This document shows positions 1-8,214 of a DNA stretch of 64,000 nt, piece after piece. The DNA comes from Paradesulfitobacterium ferrireducens (GTDB lineage Bacteria; Bacillota; Desulfitobacteriia; Desulfitobacteriales; Desulfitobacteriaceae): the NCBI RefSeq assembly GCF_017310645.1, contig NZ_JAFLRH010000040.1, forward strand, positions 248,001-312,000, read 5' to 3'. Below the pieces are notes generated by a model. It had not been told where the DNA came from and did no database searches. It was given only the letters and a program-made list of their open reading frames with translations. The position numbers were made by a program, and so were the translations under genes. The number at the start of each line of letters is the position of its first letter. Position 1 is the stretch's first letter.

Positions 1-212
1 GGTATACTCCATTGGTAAAAATCTCCGGAGCCGGGGCCATGGTTCCTTTATCCGGGTTTGGCTACAGCCTTTCCAAAGGGGCTATGGAAGCTGTGCGTCA
101 AACCGGGCTGATCGGGGCTTTTTCCGGCGGAGTGCAGGCTACGGCAGTCGGGATTGCGGCGGCAGTGCTTTTCGGGTATTTGGTGTCGGTGACGTTTAAT
201 CCGAAAGGGTGA
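1..212 (+). CDS. spoVAE: Stage V sporulation protein AE, C-terminal part
   Basis: The reading frame is already open at the left edge (codons from base 3) and ends at the TGA at 210-212, so only about the last 69 residues are present. They are Gly/Ala-rich and hydrophobic, with two membrane-like stretches, as expected for the small integral membrane protein SpoVAE. SpoVA proteins form the channel that moves calcium-dipicolinate into the forespore and out at germination. The call rests on these residues together with the next gene, which is clearly a GerA-family SpoVAF. A TTG at base 12 could be misread as a start, but the frame continues upstream of it. Confidence 0.75.
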   Translation, partial: YTPLVKISGAGAMVPLSGFGYSLSKGAMEAVRQTGLIGAFSGGVQATAVGIAAAVLFGYLVSVTFNPKG

Positions 213-214
213 CG

Positions 215-242
215 GGAGACAGGAGACAGGAGTCAGGAGTCA
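215..242. repeat. 7-bp tandem repeat in intergenic spacer
   Basis: Four consecutive 7-bp units are visible: GGAGACA twice, then GGAGTCA twice. They sit just after the spoVAE stop codon. The GGAGTCA core recurs at 13380-13403 inside a 14-bp repeat. It is probably a slippage-prone minisatellite with no coding role. Confidence 0.7.
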
Positions 243-314
243 GAATGAGATAGCTTAATCGTGGGTCTTTTTAGCTGGACTTTTAAGAGCACGGCAAAGC
301 GTGGCATGATCATC

Positions 315-348
315 TACTGATTACTGAATTCTGAGTACTGAATACTGC
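315..348. repeat. Short TACTGA/TACTGAA direct repeats
   Basis: The motif TACTGA(A) occurs four times in about 34 bases immediately upstream of the spoVAF ribosome-binding site. It is a simple direct repeat, and I see no promoter in it. Confidence 0.5.
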
Positions 349-368
349 TGAAAGGAGGGGATTCGTTA

Positions 369-1859
369 GTGGATGCACCCAGTGAGAAGAATATGCCGGT
401 GAGCAAAAACTATCAGGAAAACGTGAATTTCCTTAATAAGCAATTCGGTATTCCTGAGAGTTTTGATGTGATGCTGAGGGAAATGACGATTGGCGGCAAA
501 AAAGTCGCTATCTATGCGATTAATGGCATGGTGGATGCCCAGGTTGTGAGCTTGGTTCTGGACGCCTTAATTGAGCTTGAGCGTGCGGACTTGGTGGTAA
601 ACGCCCTGGATAAGCTGGTAAAGGGCCGGATTATCAACCTTCAAGTATCTGAAATTGATACCATGGATAAGGTGATCTATTTTATTCTTTCCGGCCCGAT
701 GGCTATTTTTGTTGAGGGCCAGCCCAAGGCAATTATTGTAGATTTACGCAGCTATCCCGGCCGCAATTCAGAAGAGCCGGATATCGAGCGGGTAACCAGA
801 GGGTCAAGGGACGGCTTTACGGAAACGCTGGTCTTCAACACGGCTTTAATCCGCCGCCGCATGCGCGATCCAATGCTGCGTACGAAGCTGATTCAGGTAG
901 GGAGCCGCTCAAAGACCGATGTTTGTGTGATTTACATAGAAGATGTCACCAACCCCCAGATGGTTCAGGAAATCATCGAGGAGGTACAGAAAATAAAGAT
1001 TGACGGGATTCCCATGGCCGAGAAAAGTGTGGAAGAGTTCATTCTCGGCAGCAAGTTTTGGAATCCCTTTCCGCGCGTACGCTATACGGAGCGTCCGGAT
1101 GTAGCGGCAATTCATTTACTGGAGGGTAATGTGATTGTTATTGTGGATACGTCGCCCTCGGTCATGATTGCCCCGGTCACCTACTGGCACCATGTCCAAC
1201 ATGCCGAGGAATACCGGCAGGAGCCTGTGGTTGGTGCGTATTTGCGCTGGGTTCGGTTTCTTGGAATTATTATCTCGGTATTTTTGCTTCCACTATGGCT
1301 CGGAATCGCTCTGAATCCGCAAGCGGTACCGGAGTGGCTTCAGTTTTTGGGAGTGGAAAAAGAAAGTAAAGTCGGGCTGCTCCAGCAGGTCGTAATCGCA
1401 GATTTAGCCATTGATCTCTTACGGATGGCAGCTATTCATACCCCGTCTCCTCTGGCCACGGCTTTAGGTTTAATCGCTGCCTTTATGATGGGTGAGGTGT
1501 CGATCAAAGCCGGACTCTTTGTGCCGGAAGTGGTCATGTATGCCGCTTTCTCGGCGGTGGGTTCATTTGCAACCCCTAGCTATGAATTGGCTCAGGCTAA
1601 CCGGCTGGTCCGCTTGTTTCTCATCCTTTTGACCGGATTTTTCAACTTTACCGGATTCTTTATTGGAATCCTTTTAGTCTTTTTCTTGTTGCTTAGAACC
1701 AAGTCCTTTGGGATACCCTATTTGTGGCCGCTCATTCCTTTAGATCTAAAGGCGTTAGGGACAATTATCGTCCGCTCACCGGTGCCTATTAAGAACAAAC
1801 GTCCCAGCATCTTAAAGCCTAAAGACCGCATCCGGCAGCCTGAGGGGCGCAAAGAATAA
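369..1859 (+). CDS. spoVAF: Spore germination protein SpoVAF (GerA family)
   Basis: A 496-residue GerA/GerAA-family membrane protein. The N-terminal ~280 residues are soluble and carry the family signature RGSRDGFTETLVFNTALIRR near residues 142-161. The C-terminal half holds several membrane helices (about residues 295-320, 365-440 and 445-465) and ends in a basic tail. In sporulating Firmicutes SpoVAF sits in the spore inner membrane with the SpoVA channel and helps amplify germination. The GTG start at 369 follows a strong GAAAGGAGGGG site at 350-360. It follows spoVAE on the same strand, the usual gene order. The length is normal and nothing looks damaged. Confidence 0.93.
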   Translation: MDAPSEKNMPVSKNYQENVNFLNKQFGIPESFDVMLREMTIGGKKVAIYAINGMVDAQVVSLVLDALIELERADLVVNALDKLVKGRIINLQVSEIDTMDKVIYFILSGPMAIFVEGQPKAIIVDLRSYPGRNSEEPDIERVTRGSRDGFTETLVFNTALIRRRMRDPMLRTKLIQVGSRSKTDVCVIYIEDVTNPQMVQEIIEEVQKIKIDGIPMAEKSVEEFILGSKFWNPFPRVRYTERPDVAAIHLLEGNVIVIVDTSPSVMIAPVTYWHHVQHAEEYRQEPVVGAYLRWVRFLGIIISVFLLPLWLGIALNPQAVPEWLQFLGVEKESKVGLLQQVVIADLAIDLLRMAAIHTPSPLATALGLIAAFMMGEVSIKAGLFVPEVVMYAAFSAVGSFATPSYELAQANRLVRLFLILLTGFFNFTGFFIGILLVFFLLLRTKSFGIPYLWPLIPLDLKALGTIIVRSPVPIKNKRPSILKPKDRIRQPEGRKE

Positions 1860-1875
1860 TGCAAGAGGTGATCCT

Positions 1876-2940
1876 TTGAAAATCGGGTTTCCACGGGCAA
1901 TGTTTTATTATGACACGTTTCCGTTTTGGGCGGGGTATTTCGAAGCATTGGGGATTGAGTTAAAGGTATCTCCCCGGACCAACCGGGAAGTATTGGAAAG
2001 AGGATTAAAAAAGGCAAGCGATGAAACCTGCCTGCCAATCAAGCTTTTAAGCGGACATCTGGCGTCTCTGCCATCCGATGTTGAGGCAGTGTTTCTGCCA
2101 CGGATGGTGAGCATCGAGAAAAAGACCTATATGTGCCCGAAAATCCTGGGTCTTCCGGAAAGTGTCCTGGCCTCCGTTCCGGAAGGGTTGCCGGTCATCA
2201 GCGTCGATATTAACTGGCGGGAAGGTAAAGCCCAGGTGCAGAAGGCTCTGGAAAAGTTGGGTGAGCAGCTGGGCAAGAGTAAAGGTGAGGCCCGCAGGGC
2301 TTTTGCCAAAGCTCAGAAATATCAGCAGGTGTATGAAGAGATGCGGCGCTCGGGGCAGGGTTTCGAAGAGAGTATGAGGTATTTTGAAGGCCTGGGCAAG
2401 CCGGATGGGAAGGGTGTTTCCGACGCCGGCTTGGGGTCGTACGGCGGTTCACACTTGACGTCTTCAGAACGGCTGCCGACGATTGCCTTGATCGGGCATC
2501 CGTATTTAACATACGAGTCTTATGGCAATCTTAATTTGCTTTCCAAATTAAAGGCTAAGGCTAAGCTCGTATTCATGGAAAATGTGGAGCAAGTCCAGAT
2601 TGAAGATCATTTGAAGGATTTGCGCAAACCCCTCTTCTGGAGTCAGGGCAAGCGTCTTCTGGGGGCTGGGCATTCATACGCCATCAATCAGTATGTGGAT
2701 GGGGTCATTTACCTTTCCTGTTTTGGCTGCGGTACGGATTCCATGACCCAGGATATGCTGGCACGCCGGGCGCGTACCCATCATAAGCCTTATATGGTGC
2801 TGACCCTTGATGAACACAGCGGGGAAGCCGGTGTCATCACACGGGTGGAGGCTTTTCTAGACATGATCGAACGCAAAAGGATCGGATTGTCAAATAAGTC
2901 CGGATACAGTTCGAGTTCAATAGGGGAAATTAATCGCTAA
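1876..2940 (+). CDS. Acyl-CoA dehydratase activase-related protein (DUF2229)
   Basis: A 354-residue protein of the DUF2229 family, found beside or fused to activators of 2-hydroxyacyl-CoA dehydratases. The N-terminus MKIGFPRAMFYYDTFPFWAG, the DETCLPIKL motif and the later CFGCGTDSM motif are typical, and their cysteines probably bind an iron-sulfur cluster. The TTG start at 1876 follows AAGAGGTG at 1863-1870, 16 bases after the spoVAF stop. The next gene is the ATPase activase, so the two probably act together in ATP-driven electron activation of a radical dehydratase or reductase. No dehydratase subunit lies in the window. The exact partner is unknown. Confidence 0.8.
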   Translation: MKIGFPRAMFYYDTFPFWAGYFEALGIELKVSPRTNREVLERGLKKASDETCLPIKLLSGHLASLPSDVEAVFLPRMVSIEKKTYMCPKILGLPESVLASVPEGLPVISVDINWREGKAQVQKALEKLGEQLGKSKGEARRAFAKAQKYQQVYEEMRRSGQGFEESMRYFEGLGKPDGKGVSDAGLGSYGGSHLTSSERLPTIALIGHPYLTYESYGNLNLLSKLKAKAKLVFMENVEQVQIEDHLKDLRKPLFWSQGKRLLGAGHSYAINQYVDGVIYLSCFGCGTDSMTQDMLARRARTHHKPYMVLTLDEHSGEAGVITRVEAFLDMIERKRIGLSNKSGYSSSSIGEINR

Positions 2941-3016
2941 GGAACGGTTGTCAGCATGGAGGAAGATTAGATAAAGATATTCTGAAAAATATACGGAAAC
3001 GAGGGGAAGTGTCGTC

Positions 3017-4024
3017 TTGTCTACGCAAAATAGATATTTTCTAGGGGTAGATGTGGGCTCGGTCAGTACAAATTTGGTTCTGTTGGGCTCGAACAACGAA
3101 GTTGTACAGGCTCTTTACCTGCGCACCCAGGGACGGCCCATGCACACGATTCAGGAAGGGATCAAAATCCTGCGTGAACAGATTGGGTCGAGCGCCGAAA
3201 TTATCGGGGTCGGAACCACCGGAAGTGCCCGCCAATTAGCAGCCACCCTTTTAGGGGCAGATGTGGTCAAAAATGAAATCACTGCCCACGCGGTGGCGGC
3301 GTCGCGGGTGCGCCCGGGAGTACAGACCATCCTGGAAATCGGGGGGCAGGATTCCAAAATCATTATTCTCAGAGACGGGGTCGTAGTAGACTTTGCCATG
3401 AATACGGTGTGTGCGGCCGGAACCGGCTCTTTTCTCGACCAACAGGCTTCCCGTTTAGGTATTGAGATTGAGGAATTCGGACCGCTGGCCGTTCAGGCTG
3501 AGCACCCCGTCCGGATTGCCGGGCGCTGTTCCGTGTTTGCCGAGTCGGATATGATTCATAAGCAGCAGCTGGGTCATCCCCTGCCCGATATTTTGGCCGG
3601 GCTGTGCCAGGCCATGGTGCGCAATTACTTAAATAATGTCGGTAAGAATAAAGACATCCAGGGGCCTATCCTCTTTCAAGGGGGAGTGGCCGCTAACCCC
3701 GGTATCCGCAAAGCTTTCGAACAGGAATTAGGCCAAGAGGTCATTGTGCCGGAGCACTTCGCCGTGATGGGTGCTTTGGGTGCAGCCTTTTTAGCCCAGG
3801 AAAGGGTTAGCATGCAGGGACAAGAGCAGACCCGCTTCCGGGGCCTGCAGCTGGCGGAAAGCAGCTTCCAGGCCCGCAGTTTTGACTGCAACGGCTGTGC
3901 CAACCATTGTGAAGTGGTGGAAATCCTGCAGGAGCAAGAGACCCTGGCCCGCTGGGGAGACCGCTGCGGTAAGTGGTCCGGGACGTTAAAGAATGATGAG
4001 CGGGTATCGGAAGCAAGGGCGTAG
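3017..4024 (+). CDS. Acyl-CoA dehydratase activase, BadF/BadG/BcrA/BcrD ATPase
   Basis: A 335-residue member of the ASKHA-fold ATPase family that includes the activator HgdC and the benzoyl-CoA reductase subunits BadF/BcrA. It shows the N-terminal phosphate loop GVDVGSVSTN (residues 10-19), VCAAGTGSFLDQQ (131-143) and AGRCSVFAESD (168-178). Cys132 and Cys171 lie 39 residues apart, as for the two cysteines that hold the bridging [4Fe-4S] cluster of HgdC. A C-terminal CNGCANHC motif adds further cysteines. The start is TTG at 3017 after GAGGGGAAG. It pairs with the DUF2229 gene upstream. The family powers low-potential electron transfer by ATP hydrolysis; its target here is not visible. Confidence 0.88.
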   Translation: MSTQNRYFLGVDVGSVSTNLVLLGSNNEVVQALYLRTQGRPMHTIQEGIKILREQIGSSAEIIGVGTTGSARQLAATLLGADVVKNEITAHAVAASRVRPGVQTILEIGGQDSKIIILRDGVVVDFAMNTVCAAGTGSFLDQQASRLGIEIEEFGPLAVQAEHPVRIAGRCSVFAESDMIHKQQLGHPLPDILAGLCQAMVRNYLNNVGKNKDIQGPILFQGGVAANPGIRKAFEQELGQEVIVPEHFAVMGALGAAFLAQERVSMQGQEQTRFRGLQLAESSFQARSFDCNGCANHCEVVEILQEQETLARWGDRCGKWSGTLKNDERVSEARA

Positions 4025-4144
4025 GAATATGGGAGAGAGATTGATGCTTTAAGTATGTAAAGTGGCAGTAAGCCCCTGGTATAGAATTGTCCGAATCTAC
4101 GATTTGGTGCCAATTCTTACCCTGGTGAGGGATAAGTCAACTAA

Positions 4145-4187
4145 ACTTCAGAAGGGCTATTCGCCCCTCTGAAGTAAGTTTTCTTTA
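4145..4187 (+). terminator. Rho-independent terminator-like hairpin, copy 1
   Basis: Arms ACTTCAGA and TCTGAAGT close an inner AGGGC/GCCCC stem, followed by AAGTTTTCTTTA. It lies 120 bases past the activase stop and could end that transcript. Confidence 0.65.
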
Positions 4188-4263
4188 CCCGATGGCTAAC
4201 TGCCACTAGGCTTCTGCTTTAAGTATGTGAAGTGGCAGTAAGCCCCTGGATAAGTGCAACTAA

Positions 4264-4307
4264 ACTGCAGAGGGGGTTACTTCCCCCTCTGCAGTAAGTT
4301 TTCTTTA
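4264..4307. terminator. Terminator-like hairpin, copy 2
   Basis: The arms ACTGCAGAGGGGG and CCCCCTCTGCAGT pair perfectly over 13 bp (4264-4276 and 4283-4295), followed by TAAGTTTTCTTTA on the plus strand. The stop codon of the minus-strand gene at 4277 lies in its loop, so it may work for convergent transcripts from both sides. Confidence 0.65.
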
Positions 4308-4759
4308 TGTGGGCGGACTAGGATGAGGTCGAGTGCGGCAAGAATGAGAATCGCAATAAGAATGGCTTCAAGTCCTTTATCTGAGATAGAGTGGATCGCA
4401 TGGCGGGCGGGCCAAGCCGTTAGGCCATAAGAAGCGGGAAGCGCGTGGGGAAGTGTGCTGGGAAAAGCTTGCCCAGGGTATGAATTATAATAAGGCAAAT
4501 GACCGGTGGAAGGGATTGAATGATAGTAAGGATTGGTGTAAGTCGAATAATTCGGCGGATAAGAGTTTGAAGGAGAAATGGGAAGAGGAGGAGCACAACC
4601 TTGCGACCGCCTTGAAACGGAAGAATAAAGCGGATTTGTATTAGGAGCGGCGTATGGTTGGAGTTGTGGGTGCGGTTGTGCTTGCGGGTAGGAAGCGCGT
4701 GTGGGAGCGCTCCGGAAAAGATGGGGAGAAGAAACGCTATAGTTGTAATATGGATTCAT
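4277..4759 (-). CDS. Pro/Tyr/Ser-rich protein with C-terminal membrane segment
   Basis: A hypothetical 160-residue protein. The first ~115 residues are low-complexity and rich in Pro, Tyr, Ser and Asn (for example PYYNSYPGQAF). A single hydrophobic helix follows near residues 131-148 (LEAILIAILILAALDLILV) and then a short basic tail. The ATG at 4759 is preceded by GGGGGGTAAAGA, an acceptable ribosome site. The composition recalls spore-coat or surface-associated proteins, but no family was recognised. A second small minus-strand gene lies upstream. An opposite-strand frame at 4453-4644 is less protein-like and was rejected. Coding is likely, not certain. Confidence 0.55.
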   Translation of the reverse strand: MNPYYNYSVSSPHLFRSAPTRASYPQAQPHPQLQPYAAPNTNPLYSSVSRRSQGCAPPLPISPSNSYPPNYSTYTNPYYHSIPSTGHLPYYNSYPGQAFPSTLPHALPASYGLTAWPARHAIHSISDKGLEAILIAILILAALDLILVRPHKENLLQRGK

Positions 4760-4816
4760 TCTTTACCCCCCAACTTTAATAAACTTAGCGTTAGCATATT
4801 TCATCCCAAAGGAAGG

Positions 4817-4842
4817 GGGCCCGGTTCAAAGGAACTGGGCCC
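4817..4842 (-). terminator. Hairpin ending the 4848-5141 gene
   Basis: GGGCCCGGTTC (4817-4827) pairs with GAACTGGGCCC (4832-4842), 11 bp with one wobble and a 4-base loop, directly after the stop of the minus-strand gene. The T-tract on the minus strand is weak. Confidence 0.5.
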
Positions 4843-4847
4843 TAGGG

Positions 4848-5141
4848 TCATTGGGGACCGGAAGATGAGGATGCCTGCTCCTCGACGATGGCCCTGTGTT
4901 TGCGAAAGAGCCCCACTGATTCAGTTTCCGGTGCCCAAGCTTCATTTTCATATGATGTCTCCGGCCCAGAGAATTTTTGATTGCGGAAGAACATTCTGCC
5001 GAAAACGCCCGTGGTATTTGTAGGTGCTGCTGGAGCTTCAGTTAGTTCAGCTGTATTGGTTTCCGGCACGGTGACTTGCTCTTGCCCGGCCGAATTTGGC
5101 TGGTTGGGCTGAGTTTTAAGAGATTTTTTATTGAAGAACAT
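4848..5141 (-). CDS. Small hydrophilic hypothetical protein
   Basis: A 97-residue protein, start MFFNKKSLKTQPNQ, rich in Gln, Thr, Pro, Ala and Glu in the middle and ending in a Ser/Gly run. There is no membrane segment and no known domain. The ATG at 5141 follows AGGGGGGATGCAATA, a good ribosome site, and a strong hairpin follows the stop. Both favour a real gene. The motif GRMFFRNQKF near the middle echoes the N-terminal MFFNKK. Its role is unknown. Confidence 0.55.
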   Translation of the reverse strand: MFFNKKSLKTQPNQPNSAGQEQVTVPETNTAELTEAPAAPTNTTGVFGRMFFRNQKFSGPETSYENEAWAPETESVGLFRKHRAIVEEQASSSSGPQ

Positions 5142-5288
5142 TATTGCATCCCCCCTGTTCTATTGGTAGTATATTCCAGATAATAGCGGGTGCTACAATT
5201 TCTTTTAATTCTAACTTAGTGTTTAACGAGTTGCTTTAATCCGTTTCATGCATAGTGAATTACCCCCCTGCCTATACTAAAACGGGTG

Positions 5289-6797
5289 ATGGCTGTGAAT
5301 GGAAAAAATAAAGTAATTGACTTAAACCGGACCTTATATAATTTAACGGAGGAATACCCCGAACTGATTAAGGTCTTTTCGGACTTGGGGCTGGCCGGAG
5401 CCGGGAATGCGCTTTTGCGCAAGACCTTAGGCCGGAAGGTAACAATTAAGGAAGGAATCGAGCGCAATGACCTTTCTCTGACCGAGGTTAAGCAGCGTTT
5501 GGAAAAAGAGGGTTTCACAGTGGAGGATGAACGGCGTGCACGCAGGGAAACTTTAAAGGAAATTATCCGGGATATCCACCGCCAGAAAAGTCCGGAGGAA
5601 CTGAAAGAACGGTTCCGTGATCTAATATCGGATGTAGGGGCGACGGAAATCGCGCAACTGGAACAGGAACTTATTCAGGAGGGTCTGCCGGAGTCTGAGG
5701 TCAAGTCTTTGTGTGATGTGCATGTGGCCGTCTTTCAAGAGGGTCTGGAGAAACAAGAACGGCCGGAAGAACAGGGCGGACACCCGGTGCATACCTTCCG
5801 CAAGGAAAACGGGGCGCTCACCGAACTGATCGGAAAATATAAACCGGTGCTTGAACGGGTTCTGGCCGCGTCCTCTGCAGATGAAATGCATATACTTGTC
5901 CAGGAATGGCAGGCACTACACCGGCAGTTGTCCGAGATTGAAAAACACTACAGCCGCAAGGAAAACATTCTCTTTGCCTATCTGGAAAAGCATGGCGTAA
6001 GCGGACCGCCCAAGGTGATGTGGGCCATCCACGATGACATTCGGGAGCAGCTGAAAGAAGTGAGAAATACCCTAACCGAAGTCGGGGACATCAATGTGAC
6101 TGCCCTGCACAATGTAGCGGAACGGACGGCCCAGCCTATGCTCAAGGCGATCGAGGATATGATCTATAAGGAAGAAAATATCCTCTTTCCGATGAGCCTG
6201 GAGACTTTAACTGAATGGGAATGGGCTGCTGTTGCCGAGCAGAGTGCCGACATCGGCTACGCTTTGATTGAGCCGGATCAGGGTTGGACAGCCAGCGTGC
6301 CTCCCGAACCCATTGCTCCGGGAACCTATCTAAAGCCGAGCACAGAGGCGGGAGAAACCTTAGATGCAGGAGCGGAAGCAGAATCAGTGAAGCCTCTCGC
6401 CTTCGAGACCGGGGTGCTTACTCCGGAACAAATCAGCCTGATTTTTAATCATTTGCCGGTAGATATTACCTATGTGGATGAACATAACAGCGTCCGTTAT
6501 TTTTCCCTGGGCAAAGAACGGATTTTCCAGCGCTCGAAGGCGATTATCGGGCGCCAGGTGCAGAACTGTCATCCCCCGGACAGCGTGCATATCGTGAACA
6601 GGATCGTGGAGGATTTCCGCAGCGGGAAGCGGGATGCGGCCCATTTTTGGATTCAGTTAGGCGGTAAGTTTGTCTATATCCAATACTTCGCGGTCCGGGA
6701 CCAAGAAGGCAGGTACCGGGGGGTGGTGGAAGTGACGCAGGATGTGCAGGAAATCCGCCACTTGGAAGGGGAAAAAAGGATTTATTCTGAGGAATAA
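5289..6797 (+). CDS. DUF438 protein: DUF1858, hemerythrin-like and PAS domains
   Basis: A 502-residue cytoplasmic protein of the DUF438 family. In order it has a DUF1858-like helical domain (residues ~8-65, with YNLTEEYPELIKVFSDLGL), the DUF438 segment (~70-140), a hemerythrin-type four-helix region (~165-310, with HRQLSEIEKHYSRKENILF and KEENILFPM) and a C-terminal PAS domain (~380-490). The hemerythrin part suggests a di-iron or other metal site that senses oxygen or nitric oxide. The PAS domain usually binds a cofactor or passes a signal. ATG at 5289 and GTG at 5286 are both possible starts; the ribosome site is weak. It is a single-gene unit closed by the terminator at 6914. Confidence 0.82.
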   Translation: MAVNGKNKVIDLNRTLYNLTEEYPELIKVFSDLGLAGAGNALLRKTLGRKVTIKEGIERNDLSLTEVKQRLEKEGFTVEDERRARRETLKEIIRDIHRQKSPEELKERFRDLISDVGATEIAQLEQELIQEGLPESEVKSLCDVHVAVFQEGLEKQERPEEQGGHPVHTFRKENGALTELIGKYKPVLERVLAASSADEMHILVQEWQALHRQLSEIEKHYSRKENILFAYLEKHGVSGPPKVMWAIHDDIREQLKEVRNTLTEVGDINVTALHNVAERTAQPMLKAIEDMIYKEENILFPMSLETLTEWEWAAVAEQSADIGYALIEPDQGWTASVPPEPIAPGTYLKPSTEAGETLDAGAEAESVKPLAFETGVLTPEQISLIFNHLPVDITYVDEHNSVRYFSLGKERIFQRSKAIIGRQVQNCHPPDSVHIVNRIVEDFRSGKRDAAHFWIQLGGKFVYIQYFAVRDQEGRYRGVVEVTQDVQEIRHLEGEKRIYSEE

Positions 6798-6913
6798 AGA
6801 ATCTGCCTCAATAGGGATATAAATTCATGTCTCAAAAATGAAAAGCCTATTTATCGAAATACGGGATATGAGACCTTAGGTTCTATATTTGAAACATTAT
6901 GTTTCATCTATTG

Positions 6914-6954
6914 AATAGCACCTTTCTGTTTTGGGAAAGGTGCTATTTTCTATT
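6914..6954 (+). terminator. Rho-independent terminator after the DUF438 gene
   Basis: AATAGCACCTTTC (6914-6926) pairs perfectly with GAAAGGTGCTATT (6935-6947) and is followed by TTCTATT. It isolates the DUF438 gene from the island that begins downstream. Confidence 0.85.
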
Positions 6955-7035
6955 GCCGGGGATGGTTCGCCATTCAAGGCGCGAAACAGTGTCTTCGGGT
7001 ACCGGATTCTGCTATTCAGGCCGGGAGACATGAGA

Positions 7036-7052
7036 TTGGTACAAAGATTGCT
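7036..7052 (+). promoter_or_regulatory. Sigma-54-type (-24/-12) promoter
   Basis: TTGGTACAAAGATTGCT carries the invariant GG and GC separated by exactly 10 bases (GG at 7038-7039, GC at 7050-7051), close to the TTGGCAC-N5-TTGCT consensus. It lies 36 bases before the SucC-like gene. A nearly identical site occurs at 60304. Such promoters need an AAA+ activator, which is not encoded in the window. An imperfect inverted repeat, TTCGC...GCGAA at 6968-6986, upstream could be an activator site. Confidence 0.7.
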
Positions 7053-7087
7053 CTATAGAAAAGGTAGACCGGAAAGGGGGGATAAGG

Positions 7088-8200
7088 TTGAAATTATATG
7101 AATACATGGGTAAAGAACTTTTTAACTCCTATGGCTTGCCGGTTCCCGAAGGGACTGTGATCAAGAGTGCCGCAGAGGCCAAGCAAGGGTTTGCTGCCAT
7201 TGGCAGTCCAGCAGTGGTTAAGGCCCAAGTTCTGTCCGGCAAACGGGGCAAGGCCGGTGGGATTAAGTTTGTCGATACCCCCGAGGAAGCGGAGCATGCT
7301 GCCGCTGAGCTTTTGCACATGAGCATCCAGGGATTAGCCGTTGACCAATTGCTGATGGAAGAGAAGCTGAAGATTGACCAGGAGTACTACCTGGCTGTGA
7401 CCATTGATGCCCGGGCCGGGAAGCCGGTGGTGATCGCCTCTGCAGCCGGCGGCATGGATATTGAAGAAGTCCCGGAAGATCGGATCGTCAAGAAACACGT
7501 AGACATCAATTTGGGCATCCAGCCCTATCATGCCCGGGAAATCAGCTACCGTCTGGGCCTGAAGGCGGAATTTTTCCCGGAGTTTGCCCGCATTCTTACG
7601 GGTATTTTCCTAATTTTTAGGGAAAAGGACGCGGAACTGGTGGAAATTAATCCCCTGATTTTGAGCGGGGATCATTTCGTGCTCGGGGATGCCAAAATCA
7701 CGATTGATGATTCCGCCCTGGCCAAACATCCGGAGCTGCCAAGGGTTGAAGAAAAAACTGAGAATGAAAAACTGGCCAATGCCCTGGGACTGGCTTATGT
7801 GGAATTAGACGGAGATATTGCGATTATGGCCAATGGGGCCGGGATTACTATGGGTACGATTGATGCCATTCAATACCACGGCGGCCGGGCGGCCAATTTC
7901 CTGGATGCGGGCGGAGGGAGCAATAAAGAGGCGACAGCCAAGGCTTTGGAAATTTTGCTGATCAGCAAGCCGAAAGCCATCTTTATCAATATCTTCGGCG
8001 GAATTACCCGCTGTGATGATGTGGCAGGAGCCTTTGCCCAAGTGAAAGCGGAAAAAGGGATCGAAGTCCCGGTCGTGATCCGCTTGGTGGGCACCAATCA
8101 GGAAGAGGGGCTGCGGATTCTGCGCGAATGCGGGATTGAAGCCTATAAATCCATGAACGAAGCGGCAATGAAGGTGGTTGAGCTGGCGAAGCTTGCGTGA
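7088..8200 (+). CDS. Acyl-CoA ligase beta subunit, SucC-like (ATP-grasp)
   Basis: A 370-residue protein with the succinyl-CoA synthetase beta layout: an ATP-grasp domain (residues ~1-220, starting MKLYEYMGKELFNSYGLPVP) and a C-terminal ligase-CoA domain with NANGAGITMGTIDAI-like sequence near 240 and NIFGGITRCDDVA near 300. It would bind nucleotide and form an acyl-CoA from acid and CoA. The TTG start at 7088 follows GAAAGGGGGGATAAGG. The alpha subunit follows in the same operon. Because a UbiD and two CoA-transferases come next, the substrate may be an aromatic or dicarboxylic acid, not only succinate; this is inferred from context. Confidence 0.85.
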   Translation: MKLYEYMGKELFNSYGLPVPEGTVIKSAAEAKQGFAAIGSPAVVKAQVLSGKRGKAGGIKFVDTPEEAEHAAAELLHMSIQGLAVDQLLMEEKLKIDQEYYLAVTIDARAGKPVVIASAAGGMDIEEVPEDRIVKKHVDINLGIQPYHAREISYRLGLKAEFFPEFARILTGIFLIFREKDAELVEINPLILSGDHFVLGDAKITIDDSALAKHPELPRVEEKTENEKLANALGLAYVELDGDIAIMANGAGITMGTIDAIQYHGGRAANFLDAGGGSNKEATAKALEILLISKPKAIFINIFGGITRCDDVAGAFAQVKAEKGIEVPVVIRLVGTNQEEGLRILRECGIEAYKSMNEAAMKVVELAKLA

Positions 8201-8214
8201 GAGGGGGTGAAGGA

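Larger units (their letters stand above)
4045..4307. repeat. Imperfect ~170-bp direct duplication carrying hairpins
   Basis: The block GCTTTAAGTATGT(A/G)AAGTGGCAGTAAGCCCCTGG occurs at 4046 and again at 4216, a 170-base period. Each copy is followed by a long hairpin and the shared tail GTAAGTTTTCTTTA. An 8-bp inverted pair CTGCCACT/AGTGGCAG (4200-4207 and 4231-4238) spans the second copy. This fills most of the spacer between the activase gene and the minus-strand gene. No protein fits, so it is either a small repeated structured element or a duplicated terminator. Confidence 0.75.

Noticed and set aside
1718-2038. Minus-strand frame across the spoVAF/DUF2229 junction, and many similar antisense frames
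   Set aside because: They mirror clearly coding plus-strand genes and show no domain or ribosome-binding site.
4453-4644. 63-codon plus-strand frame
   Set aside because: It is the complement of the Pro/Tyr-rich minus-strand gene, which has the better ribosome site and a membrane segment.
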